From Rhizobiales bacterium 2SD (GTDB lineage: Bacteria; Pseudomonadota; Alphaproteobacteria; Rhizobiales; Beijerinckiaceae): DNA of 64,000 bases. Position 1 is the stretch's first letter. The number at the start of each line of letters is the position of its first letter. This document shows positions 25,774 to 34,911 of this stretch, piece after piece. Made by a program: the position numbers and the translations under genes. Under the pieces are notes generated by a model. The model was not told the origin of the DNA and searched no databases. It was given only the letters and a program-made list of their open reading frames with translations. The stretch lies in contig SCMY01000001.1 of NCBI GenBank assembly GCA_005502805.1, positions 372,001-436,000 on the forward strand, written 5' to 3'.

Positions 25774-27060
25774 TCACTCCAGCGGCGCGGTCTCGGCGAT
25801 CTCGATGCCGAAGCCGGAGAGGCCAACGAAGGCGCGGGTCGATGAGGCCAGATTGACGATCGAGGCGACGCCGAGATCGCGCAGGATCTGGGCGCCGAGG
25901 CCGACCTCGCGCCATTGCTGCGAGCGCAGCGCGTCCGAACCCTCCTCGCCCTCGACGCTCTTGATCGGCACGCCGGCCGAGCCGTCGCGCAGATAGACCA
26001 ATACGCCCTTGCCCTCCTGCTGGAAGCGGCGCAGCACGCACTGGATCGAAGATGCGCCGCCGAGCACGTCGGCGACGACATTGGCCCGGTGCAGACGGGC
26101 CGGCACCTTCTCGCCGTCACCGAGCTTGCCCATGACGAAGGCGAAATGCTGAGTGTCGTCGAAGGGCGTCACATAGACATGGCCGGTCATCTCACCGAAC
26201 TCGGTCCTGACCGGGAAGGAGTGCACGCGCTCGACCAGCTTCTCGCGCGCCTGGCGATAGGCGATCAGGTCGGCGACGGTGATCTGCTTGAGATTGTGCT
26301 TCTGGGCGAAGGCGCTGATCTGCGCGCCCTTCATCACCGTGCCGTCGTCATTGGCGAGCTCGCAGATCACGCCGACCGGCGGCAGCTCGGCGAGCTTGCA
26401 GAGGTCGACGGCGGCCTCGGTATGGCCGGAGCGCATCAGCACGCCGCCATCCTTGGCGATCAGCGGGAAGACGTGGCCGGGTCGGACGAAGTCGGCGGCG
26501 CCCATATTGCCGTTGGCAAGCGCGCGCACGGTGTTGGTGCGCTGCTCGGCCGAGATGCCGGTGGTCAGCCCGTGCTTGACGTCGACCGTGATGGTGAAGG
26601 CGGTGCCGAGCGGGGCATCGTTGGAGGAGACCATCGGGTCGAGCCGCAGGCGGCGCGCCTCGCTCGCCGTCAGCGGCGCGCAGACGATGCCGCAGGTGTT
26701 GCGGATGATGAAGGCCATCTTCTCCGGCGTGCAGAGCGAGGCGGCGACGATGAGATCGCCCTCGTTCTCGCGGTCGTCGTCGTCGGTGACGATGACGATC
26801 TCGCCGCGCGCGAAGGCTTCGACGGTCTCGGCGACATTGCTTGCGGTCATGGCAGCCTCGCGCGGGCCCTGCAGGCCCAGGAAGTCGTTGGGGGTGACGG
26901 CGCCGCCGGTCGCGGCGGCGATGCGCTCGGCGCTCTCGCGCGAGATCCAGGCGGTGGGATCATTGCAGAGCGCCGTGACGCTGGCCGGAGACAGGCCGAC
27001 CTGCCGCGCAAAGGCGCTGCGGGCGGTTTTGGTTTGCTGGAGCCAGACGTCGAGCTTCAT
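25774..27060 (-). CDS. ribB: 3,4-dihydroxy-2-butanone-4-phosphate synthase with N-terminal HTH and degenerate GTP cyclohydrolase II domain
   Basis: 428 aa in three parts. Residues 1-65 look like a Cro/YdaS-type helix-turn-helix (AFARQVGLSPASVTALCN). Residues about 75-275 are RibB, which makes the four-carbon riboflavin precursor from ribulose 5-phosphate: acidic DDDDRENEGD at 93-102 and RSGHTEAAVDL at 210-220. Residues 285-428 correspond to RibA, but the three zinc Cys of the ECLxGDxxxSxRCDC signature are replaced (HRANVVADVLGGASSIQ) and the RQEGRGIGL motif reads RDGSAGVPI, so cyclohydrolase activity should be lost. It lies downstream of aroC, with a long inverted repeat in the 100-nt gap. 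The family is clear; a regulatory role for the HTH is inferred. Confidence 0.92.
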   Translation of the reverse strand: MKLDVWLQQTKTARSAFARQVGLSPASVTALCNDPTAWISRESAERIAAATGGAVTPNDFLGLQGPREAAMTASNVAETVEAFARGEIVIVTDDDDRENEGDLIVAASLCTPEKMAFIIRNTCGIVCAPLTASEARRLRLDPMVSSNDAPLGTAFTITVDVKHGLTTGISAEQRTNTVRALANGNMGAADFVRPGHVFPLIAKDGGVLMRSGHTEAAVDLCKLAELPPVGVICELANDDGTVMKGAQISAFAQKHNLKQITVADLIAYRQAREKLVERVHSFPVRTEFGEMTGHVYVTPFDDTQHFAFVMGKLGDGEKVPARLHRANVVADVLGGASSIQCVLRRFQQEGKGVLVYLRDGSAGVPIKSVEGEEGSDALRSQQWREVGLGAQILRDLGVASIVNLASSTRAFVGLSGFGIEIAETAPLE

Positions 27061-27086
27061 GAGGGGAAGCTAATACGACAGGATTT

Positions 27087-27137
27087 CATTCGCAACGAAT
27101 GATCGATGCATTTTCAGTATTGCTGAAATGCATGATC
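27087..27137. promoter_or_regulatory. Inverted repeats upstream of the HTH-RibB gene
   Basis: Two palindromes lie between the aroC stop and the ribB start. The first is CATTCG-caa-CGAATG (27087-27101), 27-41 nt before the ribB ATG. The second pairs GATCGATGCATTTTCAG (27101-27117) with CTGAAATGCATGATC (27123-27137), 15 bp with two single-base bulges. The region is A/T-rich. They could be operators for the HTH domain of the protein itself, or a terminator for aroC; no T-tract is present. No FMN riboswitch was seen. Confidence 0.5.
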
Positions 27138-27160
27138 CTCGCGCGCGGTAGGCCTGCGCC

Positions 27161-28279
27161 TTACTCGTGGAACGGCCAGCGCGGCTCGATCACGCCGACC
27201 TGCGCACGATGGCGCAGATACTGGTCGGCGAGCACGCAGGCGACCATGGCCTCGCCCACCGGCACGGCACGGATGCCGACGCAGGGGTCGTGCCGGCCCT
27301 TGGTGAACATCTCGGTCTCGCCACCGGAGCGGTTCACCGTGGCGCGGGGCGAGAGGATCGACGAGGTCGGCTTGACCGCGAAGCGCGCCACGATCGGCTG
27401 GCCGGTCGAGATGCCGCCGAGGACACCGCCGGCATGGTTCGACAGGAACAGCGGCTTGCCGTCATTACCGGCGCGCATCTCGTCGGCATTCTCCTCGCCC
27501 GAAAGCTCGGCCGCGCCGAAGCCGTCGCCGATCTCGACGCCCTTGACCGCGTTGATGCTCATCAGCGCCGCGGCGATCTCGGCGTCGAGCTTGCCGTAGA
27601 TCGGCGCGCCCAGCCCCGCCGGCACGCCCTCGGCGACGATCTCCAGCACCGCCCCGATCGAAGAGCCGGACTTGCGGATGCCGTCGAGATAATCGGCGAA
27701 ACGCTCGGCCGCCTTGGCATCCGGGCAGAAGAACGGGTTGTTGCCGACCTCGTCCCAGTCCCAGTTGCGGCGATCGATCCTGTGCGGGCCCATCTGCACG
27801 AGCGCGCCGCGCACGATCATGCCCGGCACGACCTTGCGGGCGATCGCCCCGGCCGCGACCCGCATCGCCGTCTCGCGCGCCGAGGAACGGCCGCCGCCGC
27901 GATAATCGCGGATGCCGTATTTCACGTCATAGGTGAAGTCGGCGTGCCCGGGCCGGTACTTGTCCTTGATCTCGGAATAATCCTTCGAACGCTGATCGAC
28001 ATTGTCGATCAGCAGCCCGATCGAGGTGCCGGTGGTGACCTGCTCGCCATCGGCCTCCCGCGCGAAGACGCCGGAGACGATGCGGACCTGGTCCGGCTCC
28101 TGGCGCTGCGTCGTGTAGCGCGACTGGCCGGGCCGGCGCTTGTCGAGATCGCGCTGGATCTCGGCCTCGCTCAACGGGATCAGCGGCGGGCAGCCATCGA
28201 CGACGCAGCCGATCGCAGGCCCATGGCTCTCGCCGAAGGTGGTGACGCGGAAGAGATGGCCGAAGGTGTTGTGGGACAT
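27161..28279 (-). CDS. aroC: Chorismate synthase
   Basis: 372 aa, full length. It converts 5-enolpyruvylshikimate 3-phosphate to chorismate with reduced FMN, the last step of the common aromatic pathway. Signatures: the start [60 protein letters not shown] and [20 protein letters not shown]. The following gene on the same strand makes a riboflavin (hence FMN) precursor, so the pairing is biochemically sensible, though probably coincidental to aroC's cofactor need. Confidence 0.97.
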   Translation of the reverse strand: MSHNTFGHLFRVTTFGESHGPAIGCVVDGCPPLIPLSEAEIQRDLDKRRPGQSRYTTQRQEPDQVRIVSGVFAREADGEQVTTGTSIGLLIDNVDQRSKDYSEIKDKYRPGHADFTYDVKYGIRDYRGGGRSSARETAMRVAAGAIARKVVPGMIVRGALVQMGPHRIDRRNWDWDEVGNNPFFCPDAKAAERFADYLDGIRKSGSSIGAVLEIVAEGVPAGLGAPIYGKLDAEIAAALMSINAVKGVEIGDGFGAAELSGEENADEMRAGNDGKPLFLSNHAGGVLGGISTGQPIVARFAVKPTSSILSPRATVNRSGGETEMFTKGRHDPCVGIRAVPVGEAMVACVLADQYLRHRAQVGVIEPRWPFHE

Positions 28280-28352
28280 GAGGACCTGACGCGAATGACG
28301 CGTCAGGCTCTTAGCCGCATTTCGGCGCAGGCGGAACCCGCGGCCGGCAGGC

Positions 28353-28748
28353 TCACTTCACGTCGATGATGACATCGCGGCTGCGCGTAGCGCGACCGCC
28401 GGCGTCGTCGGTGATGGAATCGTATTTGAGCGTGAACTTGTCCTGCCCTCTGAAGCCGGGGTGGGGAATGTAGACTGAGATGCGATAGTCGATCAGCTTC
28501 CCGTCGCATCGATTGCCTGGAAGATGCAGCGGCGCCCGATACAGACTATGCGCAACCTTGCCATGTTTCGGCTCTGTCCAAATGCTGACCTCGGGTGGTT
28601 CCCAGGTTTCGCAGCTGTTGAATGTGTAGTTGCCCGAAACAGCCGCGAGCACGGGCTTTCCGACAGTGGTCGTGCGAGTAGTGGTTTCATTGCAGCCGCC
28701 GAGCAGGGCAGCCGTCGCCGCGAGCGCGGCAAGAAGTCTGATCGTCAT
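28353..28748 (-). CDS. Small lipoprotein of unknown function
   Basis: 131 aa from the ATG at 28748, preceded by GGGGATA. The N-terminus [19 protein letters not shown] is a lipoprotein signal ending in a lipobox. The mature part starts with a Thr-rich linker ([12 protein letters not shown]), then a beta-rich domain with two Cys ([20 protein letters not shown]) and the repeating pattern HGKVAHSL...[20 protein letters not shown]. That pattern recalls bacterial Ig-like or cadherin-like modules that read G.D.F.Y...D. Probably an envelope protein; no specific function recognised. Confidence 0.75.
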   Translation of the reverse strand: MTIRLLAALAATAALLGGCNETTTRTTTVGKPVLAAVSGNYTFNSCETWEPPEVSIWTEPKHGKVAHSLYRAPLHLPGNRCDGKLIDYRISVYIPHPGFRGQDKFTLKYDSITDDAGGRATRSRDVIIDVK

Positions 28749-29159
28749 GGTATCCCCCAGCCCGTAGCGGGCCGGGGCAGCTAATGCAATCGACGGTTGC
28801 GATGCAAGAGCCCACCGGGCCGATGCCGGACAGCGACCGGCGGCTCGCCCGTCCCAACGGGATTGACAGGCCGCCGGCAACGCGGCTTCTAGCGCCCATG
28901 CGACGCAAAGGCTGCATCCTCTTGCGCTCCTGGCGTCCCGGGAGCGTCATCATCGCGGGCACCTAGCCCCGGGTCGGCGACAGGCGCCGCTCGGGGATTG
29001 TGGCTCTGGCCGGCCACGATGCGCGCAGATGCGGCATCGCAACAGGTCCATTCCGCAACCGACCGGTCAGGCTCGCCGGGCTTCGCCTTCGCATGCCGCC
29101 GCTCGCTCCTTGTGCCCGCCTTGGGCGCCGGCGGCCCGCGCTGCCGCCCGGAATCGACC
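28749..29159. other. Divergent intergenic region, no feature recognised
   Basis: About 410 nt between the small lipoprotein gene and the pseudouridine synthase gene, which diverge. It must hold both promoters. Open frames here (for example one of 60 codons at 28784-28966) lack ribosome sites and recognisable protein character. No repeat or stable RNA was seen. Confidence 0.4.
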
Positions 29160-29921
29160 ATGTCCAGACATCCCGGCCCGGGCCCCGCACCCGTCAGCCT
29201 CGCGCGCGCCCTGTCCAAGCTCGGCTATTGCTCGCGCAGCCAGGCCGAGCGATTGATCATCGAGGGCCGCGTCCGCGTCGACGGGCGGCTCGCCCGCGAT
29301 CCGTCGCTGCGCCTGCAGATCGGCCGCGCCAGCATCAGCGTCGACGGCGAGCCGGTCAGCGCCGAGCAGTGCGTCTACCTGATGCTCAACAAGCCGCGCG
29401 GCATGCTGACGACGCGGCACGATCCGCAGGGGCGTACGACGATCTATGCCTGCCTCAATGGCCTCGACCTGCCCTTCGTCGCCCCGGTCGGCCGGCTCGA
29501 CCAGGCGAGCGAGGGGCTGCTGCTGCTGAGCAATGACAGCCGCTGGGCGAACACAATTCTCGACCCGGCCTCAGGCGTCGAGAAGACCTATCATGTCCAG
29601 ATCGACAGGGTTCCGGACGAGGCGATGATGCAGCGCCTGCGGGCCGGCACCGTCGACGACGGCGAGAGACTGACGACCAAGGCCGCCCATCTGCTGCGCC
29701 ATGGCCAGCGCAATGCCTGGATCGAGATGGTGATCGACGAGGGCCGCAACCGGCAGATCAGGCGGATCGTCGAGGCCGCAGGCGGCGAGGTGCTGCGCCT
29801 CGTCCGCGTCGGCATCGGCGCCCTGGCGCTCGGCGAGCTGCCGAAGGGGGCGGTGCGCCCGCTCCAGCCGACCGAGATCGTGCTGCCGCGGCAGGGCGGG
29901 CGCCGTCAGGCCGCCGAGTGA
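29160..29921 (+). CDS. Pseudouridine synthase (RluB/RluE type)
   Basis: 253 aa from the ATG at 29160. An N-terminal S4 RNA-binding domain (LARALSKLGYCSRSQAERLI, RVRVDGRLARDP) is followed by the RsuA/RluB-type catalytic core with GRLDQASEGLLLLSND at about 103-118, whose Asp is the nucleophile, and EGRNRQIRRIVEAAGGEVLR. It isomerises uridine in rRNA, probably 23S. The frame is open further upstream, but the sequence before the ATG does not look coding. It converges with the large synthetase gene. Confidence 0.92.
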   Translation: MSRHPGPGPAPVSLARALSKLGYCSRSQAERLIIEGRVRVDGRLARDPSLRLQIGRASISVDGEPVSAEQCVYLMLNKPRGMLTTRHDPQGRTTIYACLNGLDLPFVAPVGRLDQASEGLLLLSNDSRWANTILDPASGVEKTYHVQIDRVPDEAMMQRLRAGTVDDGERLTTKAAHLLRHGQRNAWIEMVIDEGRNRQIRRIVEAAGGEVLRLVRVGIGALALGELPKGAVRPLQPTEIVLPRQGGRRQAAE

Positions 29922-29931
29922 CGGCGGGTTC

Positions 29932-32900
29932 TCAATGCCCGCTCGCCGGCACCGCCGGCGCGCCTTCCCAGCGCGTGTTCGCCGGCAGGTTCTCGCCCTT
30001 CATGATCACGGTGAGCAGGCCGATCTGGGCGTAGTCGCCGACATGGGTGTCGTAGAGCACGGTCGCCCCGGCACCGACACAGACGCCCTTGCCGAGCGTG
30101 ACCTTGCCGACCTTCATCACCCGGTCCTCGTAGAGATGGGTCTGCAGGGCCGAATGGGCATTGACCGTGCAGAAATCGCCGACCTTGATGCAGTCGAACT
30201 CGGTGATGTCCGTCGAGTCCAGCCAGACGCCCTGCCCATATTGCGCGCCGAACAGGCGCAGGAACCAGGGCAGGAACGGCGTGCCGCGCAGATAGTCGAA
30301 CAGCACCTTGCCGCCCAGGCCCCAATAGAGCACCGCGACCGCTTCGGTCCGCATCGCCCAGAACGACCACATCGGCTTCATCACCGGCTTGTAGACGCCC
30401 ATCAGCAGCCATTTCATCAGAGCGCAGATCAGCGCTTGGGTGACGGCGATCAGCACGGCGCAACCCATGAAGGCGAGAGCCAGGCCGGTCCAGTCGCGAT
30501 CGAAGATCTTCTGCTGCAGCACGAGATCGACGGCGATCGTACCGAAGGTGATGAACAGCATCGCCGGGAAGGAGGTGTGCAGCGCCTCGAAGCCGGCGCG
30601 CGCCAACTTCTTGCCGAGCGAGGGCTTGTAGGTCCAGTCGGCGCCAAGATCGACCTTCTGCCGCGTCGGCAGCCTGATCGGCGGCGAGCCGAACCAGGTG
30701 TCGCCGGGGCTCATCAATTCGTTCGCAGGCGGCTTCGACTTGATGCCGATCAGCACCTTGTCGGGAATGATCGTGCCCGGCGGAACCACCGCGTCATTGC
30801 CGACGAAGACCTGTTCGCCGGTGCGGGTCATGTCGAGGCGCATATAACCGCGCCGCATGTCCTCGTCGCCGAAGATCACCTCGTCGGCGATGAAGTTGCC
30901 GGCGCCGATGCCGGTGATGTCGTAGCGGCCGGAGAGATTGGTCGAAATCTCCGCCCCCTGCCCGATCCTGGCACCCATCATCCGGTACCAGAAGCGCATG
31001 TAGATCGTCGCAAACAGCGAGGACAACGTCTCCAGCGTCACCTCGGTCGCCAGCGCCACTGTCCATTTGCGGGCGTAGAAACCGGAATGGATCGAATAGG
31101 TGCCGGAGGAGACGCGTGGCAGGATCGCCCAGCGCAGCGCGCAGATCAGGAAGACCGTGATGCTGATCAGGCCGATCGCAGTCGGCCAGGTCAGGATCGG
31201 CAGATACCAGAGGTAGCTGATGTCGGACCAGGTCGAGACCCAGTCGTCGATCTTGTCGAACAGCCAGAAGGCCGGGAAGATCGGCAGCAGGCTGATCGGC
31301 GGCAGTACGATCAGCATGACCACGTAGAACAGCGTCATCGCCGCTCGCCGGCGAGCGCTCGCCTCAGCCTGGGGCGGCAGGGCCTCGAGGTCGACCACGC
31401 CCTTCTTGCGGGCCGGCGAGCCGTCCCAGATCTCGGCTTCGCCGATGGTCGCGCCAGGTGCGATCGCCGTGAGGTCGCCGATCTCGGCATGGTCGCCGAC
31501 AGTGCAGCCATGGCCGAACACCACCGAGGAACCGGCATAGACATCCTTGCCGATGGTGATCTTGCCGATGATGAAGTCAGCGCCGATCGCCTCGGCATTG
31601 GCGAAGGTGGTCTTCGATCCCAGCGTCGTGCCGTCGCCGAGCGTGACCAGGTCGATCGCGCCGGCCTCGTAATCGGAGATGATGACGTCGCGCCCGACCT
31701 TGGCGCCGAGCAGGCGCCAGTAGAAGCGCATCACCGGCGTGCCCTGCAGCCATTTGATGTGCACGAGCCCGGCGACGCGCGAGGCGAACCACCAGCGGAA
31801 ATAATAGATGCCCCAGAGCGGATAGGTGCCGGGCTTGGTCCGGCCGAGCACCAGCCATTTCAGGCCGATCGCGATGAAGCCGGTGACGATCGTGATCGCG
31901 ACATAGATGCCGAGCAGAGCGAAGACCTGCGCCATCGCCGACAATTCTTCGCCCGAGAGCAGCATGTAGCTGACGAAGATGCCGAGCCATTGCGCCGTCG
32001 ACAGGCTGATGATGATCGGCAGCGCGACCGCCTGCGCCAGCCCGCAGAGGAAGCGGCGCCTGAGCGGCGGCGGCGTGAAGGAGAGGTCCTCCTCGGCCCG
32101 CACGCCACGCGCATCGAGCAATTCCGCCATTCCCCGCAAGGTGCGCGCGCCATAGACGTCCTGCAGGGTGATGCCGGCATAGGCCGGCGTCTCGCGCACG
32201 ATCGAGATGAAGCGCGCCGCCAGCAGCGAATGGCCGCCGAGATCGACGAAGAAGTCGGCTTCCAGCGGCAGCGCCTGCGCCCCGAGCACGCGCTTGGCCG
32301 CGTCGAGCAGGGCGGCCTCGGTCTCGTTGCGCGGCGGTTCCTGCTCGCCGCTCGCGGCCGGGGCCGTCAACGGCGCGGCTTTCAGCATCTTGCGGTCGAT
32401 CTTGCCGGAGATCATGCGCGGCAATGAGCCGACCGGCTCGAAATGGGCCGGGATCATGTAGGGCGGCAGCTTCTCGCGCAGCGAAGCGCGCAGCACCGAG
32501 CCCTCGATCTGCACGCCCGGCTCGCCGACCAGGAAGGCGACGAGCCGCTCGATGCTATCATCGGTCCGCAGCACGACAGCGGCCTGGCTGATGCCGGCCT
32601 CATCCGAGAGCGCCGTCTCGATCTCGCCGAGTTCGACGCGGAAGCCGCGGATCTTGACCTGATCGTCGATGCGGCCGTGGAAGACGATGTTGCCGTTCTC
32701 GTCGAGACTGACGGCATCGCCCGAGCGGTAGAGCACGGGATCGCCGCCGCTGCCGCCGAACGGGTTGGCGATGAATTTCTCGGCCGTGAGCTCCGGGCGC
32801 AGATGATAGCCCTTGGCGACGCCCGGCCCACCGATCAGCAATTCGCCCTGCTGGCCGACGCCGGTCAGCGTCATGTTCTCGTCGACGATGTAGGCGGTGT

Positions 32901-33936
32901 AGTTCGGGATCGGCCGGCCGATGGTGACGGTTTCGCCCGGCTCGACCGGGGCGGCCGTCGCCACCACCGTCGCTTCCGTCGGCCCGTAGGTGTTGAAGAT
33001 ACGCCGGCCCGGCTTCGACCATTTCTGCACGATCGAGGGCGGCAGCGCCTCGCCGCCGAGCAGGATCAGCTTGAGCGAGGGCACATCGGCAGGCAGGATG
33101 CCGAGCAGGGTCGGCACCGTGTCGATCACGGTGACGTCGGCCTCGGTCAGGATCGCCGGCAGCTTCTCGGCGTCGCCCATCATCTGCGGCGTCGCGACGA
33201 ACAGGGTCGCGCCGACGAGATAAGGCGTCCAGATCTCCTCCATCGACAAGTCGAAGGCGACCGAGGCGCCCTGGAAGACGACATCGTCGGGACCCATGCC
33301 GTAGAGCGCGTTCCCCGAGCGCAGGAAATGGCAGATGTTGCGCTGGCTGATGACGATCGCCTTGGGCGTGCCGGTCGAGCCCGAGGTGTAGATCAGATAG
33401 GCGGGATGATCGGGGCTGAGCCCCGGCGCCCGCGCCGGCACGGCCTGCCCGTCGCTCAGCTCGGCCAGTTGTTGCGGACACCAGACCGTACGTTCGGTCG
33501 CAGCTGCGCGCGCCTTCCAGTCTGTCTGGGTCACCAGCCCCTTGGCGCTGGCGTCATTGAGGCAGATGGCGATGCGCTCGACCGGCGCCTCGGCGTCGAA
33601 AGGCAGCCAGGCGGCCCCGGACAGCGTGATCGCGATCTGCGCCACCAGCAGGTCGATGCCGCGTGGCATCCACAGGCCGACCATGTCGCCCGGGCCAACG
33701 CCCGCGAGCGCGAGACCGCGCGCCTGGGCCTGCGCCTGCTCCCAGACCTGCGCATAGCTCAGCCGCCGCTCGCCGGAGATCATCGCGATGTGATCGGGCC
33801 GTGCCGACACGCTCGCCGCGAAAATCTCGGCGAGCACCTCGTCGCGCAGCAACTCCGGCCGCTTTTCACCCGCCAGCATGGCGAGCGCAGTTGCGCCTGA
33901 ATCGGCGGTTCCCGCCGATGTAATGATGTCGTTCAT
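29932..33936 (-). CDS. Pls/PosA-type single-module non-ribosomal peptide synthetase with membrane C-terminal domains
   Basis: 1334 aa from ATG 33936. Adenylation domain at about 30-520: YTSGSTGTPK at 183-192, NTYGPTE at 315-321, LYRSGD, and catalytic Lys512 in MISGKIDRK. Carrier domain with the phosphopantetheine Ser570 in DLGGHS. Then three tandem modules, each with membrane helices (about 632-700, 867-940, 1120-1180) and a soluble hexapeptide-repeat-like unit opening with a RFYWRLLGAKVG, RFWYRMMGARIG or WFLRLFGAQYGQG motif. This is the layout of epsilon-poly-lysine synthetase relatives, which link amino acids into isopeptide chains at the membrane. Pocket residues by eye (Asp229, Glu233, Asp272) suggest a basic substrate. 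The product is unknown. Confidence 0.88.
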   Translation of the reverse strand: MNDIITSAGTADSGATALAMLAGEKRPELLRDEVLAEIFAASVSARPDHIAMISGERRLSYAQVWEQAQAQARGLALAGVGPGDMVGLWMPRGIDLLVAQIAITLSGAAWLPFDAEAPVERIAICLNDASAKGLVTQTDWKARAAATERTVWCPQQLAELSDGQAVPARAPGLSPDHPAYLIYTSGSTGTPKAIVISQRNICHFLRSGNALYGMGPDDVVFQGASVAFDLSMEEIWTPYLVGATLFVATPQMMGDAEKLPAILTEADVTVIDTVPTLLGILPADVPSLKLILLGGEALPPSIVQKWSKPGRRIFNTYGPTEATVVATAAPVEPGETVTIGRPIPNYTAYIVDENMTLTGVGQQGELLIGGPGVAKGYHLRPELTAEKFIANPFGGSGGDPVLYRSGDAVSLDENGNIVFHGRIDDQVKIRGFRVELGEIETALSDEAGISQAAVVLRTDDSIERLVAFLVGEPGVQIEGSVLRASLREKLPPYMIPAHFEPVGSLPRMISGKIDRKMLKAAPLTAPAASGEQEPPRNETEAALLDAAKRVLGAQALPLEADFFVDLGGHSLLAARFISIVRETPAYAGITLQDVYGARTLRGMAELLDARGVRAEEDLSFTPPPLRRRFLCGLAQAVALPIIISLSTAQWLGIFVSYMLLSGEELSAMAQVFALLGIYVAITIVTGFIAIGLKWLVLGRTKPGTYPLWGIYYFRWWFASRVAGLVHIKWLQGTPVMRFYWRLLGAKVGRDVIISDYEAGAIDLVTLGDGTTLGSKTTFANAEAIGADFIIGKITIGKDVYAGSSVVFGHGCTVGDHAEIGDLTAIAPGATIGEAEIWDGSPARKKGVVDLEALPPQAEASARRRAAMTLFYVVMLIVLPPISLLPIFPAFWLFDKIDDWVSTWSDISYLWYLPILTWPTAIGLISITVFLICALRWAILPRVSSGTYSIHSGFYARKWTVALATEVTLETLSSLFATIYMRFWYRMMGARIGQGAEISTNLSGRYDITGIGAGNFIADEVIFGDEDMRRGYMRLDMTRTGEQVFVGNDAVVPPGTIIPDKVLIGIKSKPPANELMSPGDTWFGSPPIRLPTRQKVDLGADWTYKPSLGKKLARAGFEALHTSFPAMLFITFGTIAVDLVLQQKIFDRDWTGLALAFMGCAVLIAVTQALICALMKWLLMGVYKPVMKPMWSFWAMRTEAVAVLYWGLGGKVLFDYLRGTPFLPWFLRLFGAQYGQGVWLDSTDITEFDCIKVGDFCTVNAHSALQTHLYEDRVMKVGKVTLGKGVCVGAGATVLYDTHVGDYAQIGLLTVIMKGENLPANTRWEGAPAVPASGH

Positions 33937-34085
33937 CCTGCCCCGCCGCAGGCCCGGCTTTGCGCCCGGGCTGCACCTCACGTCGAACGCCCCGCCTCCC
34001 CGCGACGATGCGTCCGTAAAATCCCAGGCCGGACACCCGCAGCCGCGCGGAAGCTCGCCTGCCGGCCGTACATGAGCAGATTTGG

Positions 34086-34131
34086 CTTAACCGCGGCTGA
34101 ACGGCAAGCGTGAAGACGGGATGCGGTTAAG
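34086..34131. promoter_or_regulatory. 9-bp inverted repeat upstream of the synthetase gene
   Basis: CTTAACCGC (34086-34094) and GCGGTTAAG (34123-34131) are perfect complements 28 nt apart. They lie in the 222-nt gap between the histidine phosphatase stop and the synthetase start, both on the minus strand. The repeat may be an operator or a hairpin at the phosphatase transcript end. No further evidence. Confidence 0.35.
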
Positions 34132-34158
34132 TGCTGGCCCGCCTGAAGCGGCCCGCTG

Positions 34159-34767
34159 TCACATCCATGTCGCTTTGCCGCCCTCGACGACGAGGATCTT
34201 GCCCTGCCAGATCTCGATCCGGGCGGCATCGGCCGTACCGACCGCGCCGATCAGCGCCAGCACCGCCCGCGCCACGCCGCCATGGCTGACCATCACCGTA
34301 TCGGGCGCCAGAGCTTCGATCGCCGGCCTTATGCGCTCGGCCAGCATGCGATAGCTCTCGCCGCCCGGCGGCACGAAGCCCCATTTGTCGCGCTCGCGGG
34401 CCTGGGCGCGCTCACGCTCGCTCGCATTCGCACTCTTGCGGATCTCGCGCCAGGTGAAGCCTTCCCAGTCACCGAAGGTCAGCTCGCGCAGGCGTTCGTC
34501 GATGCGGAATTCCTGCGGCGGCAGGTCGAGCTCGCGACGCAGGATCGTCATCGTCTCCCGCGCCCGCTCCATCGGCGAACAGACATAGGCCACGCTGGCG
34601 TAATCGGGGGTCAGCGCCTTGAGTCGGCGCGCCGCCTCCTCGGCCTGCATGCGGCCGAGCGCATTGAGCGGGATATCCTTGCCTCCCTGCAGACGGCCCT
34701 CGCGATTCCAGTCGGTTTCGCCATGGCGGACGAGGAAAAGGCGACCGGGAATCGTCAGCGGAATCAT
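34159..34767 (-). CDS. Histidine phosphatase-family protein
   Basis: 202 aa from ATG 34767, which has GAGG 7 nt before it. The catalytic RHG motif is in LFLVRHGETDWNREGRLQGG at the start, the second His is in VMVSHGGVARAV near 175, and the middle has CSPMERARETM and ELTFGDWEGFTW. These are typical of the phosphoglycerate-mutase-like branch with phosphatase activity toward phosphosugars, nucleotides or alpha-ribazole phosphate. No cobalamin-synthesis genes are nearby, so CobC is not supported. Cytoplasmic. It lies upstream of the synthetase and diverges from folP. Confidence 0.9.
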   Translation of the reverse strand: MIPLTIPGRLFLVRHGETDWNREGRLQGGKDIPLNALGRMQAEEAARRLKALTPDYASVAYVCSPMERARETMTILRRELDLPPQEFRIDERLRELTFGDWEGFTWREIRKSANASERERAQARERDKWGFVPPGGESYRMLAERIRPAIEALAPDTVMVSHGGVARAVLALIGAVGTADAARIEIWQGKILVVEGGKATWM

Positions 34768-34911
34768 GCTTCGCCTCATGCACGCTACGGGCCGGCACGT
34801 CAAAGCGGCGAAAGCGCCGCAGGCACCTCACTCACTGTCTCGTGAGCTTTGTGGTGGCCGCGCCCCGAGGCTCTGTGTAAGAGGCAGGCTCTCGCACCGC
34901 TCGATGACCGC

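Noticed and set aside
27061..27160. Possible FMN riboswitch before the RibB gene
   Set aside because: The region is only 100 nt, is A/T-rich with simple palindromes, and none of the conserved RFN blocks is present.
29935..32427. 830-codon frame opposite the Pls-type synthetase
   Set aside because: No recognisable motif, while the minus strand holds NRPS and hexapeptide-repeat signatures.
33979..33981. GTG start 15 codons upstream for the Pls-type synthetase
   Set aside because: The added residues (RCSPGAKPGLRRGR) look like translated intergenic sequence and the family starts near MNDII; not excluded, only less likely.
34159..34767. Histidine phosphatase as CobC (alpha-ribazole phosphatase)
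   Set aside because: No cobalamin-synthesis neighbours; the riboswitch-controlled B12 genes are 26 kb away and concern uptake only.
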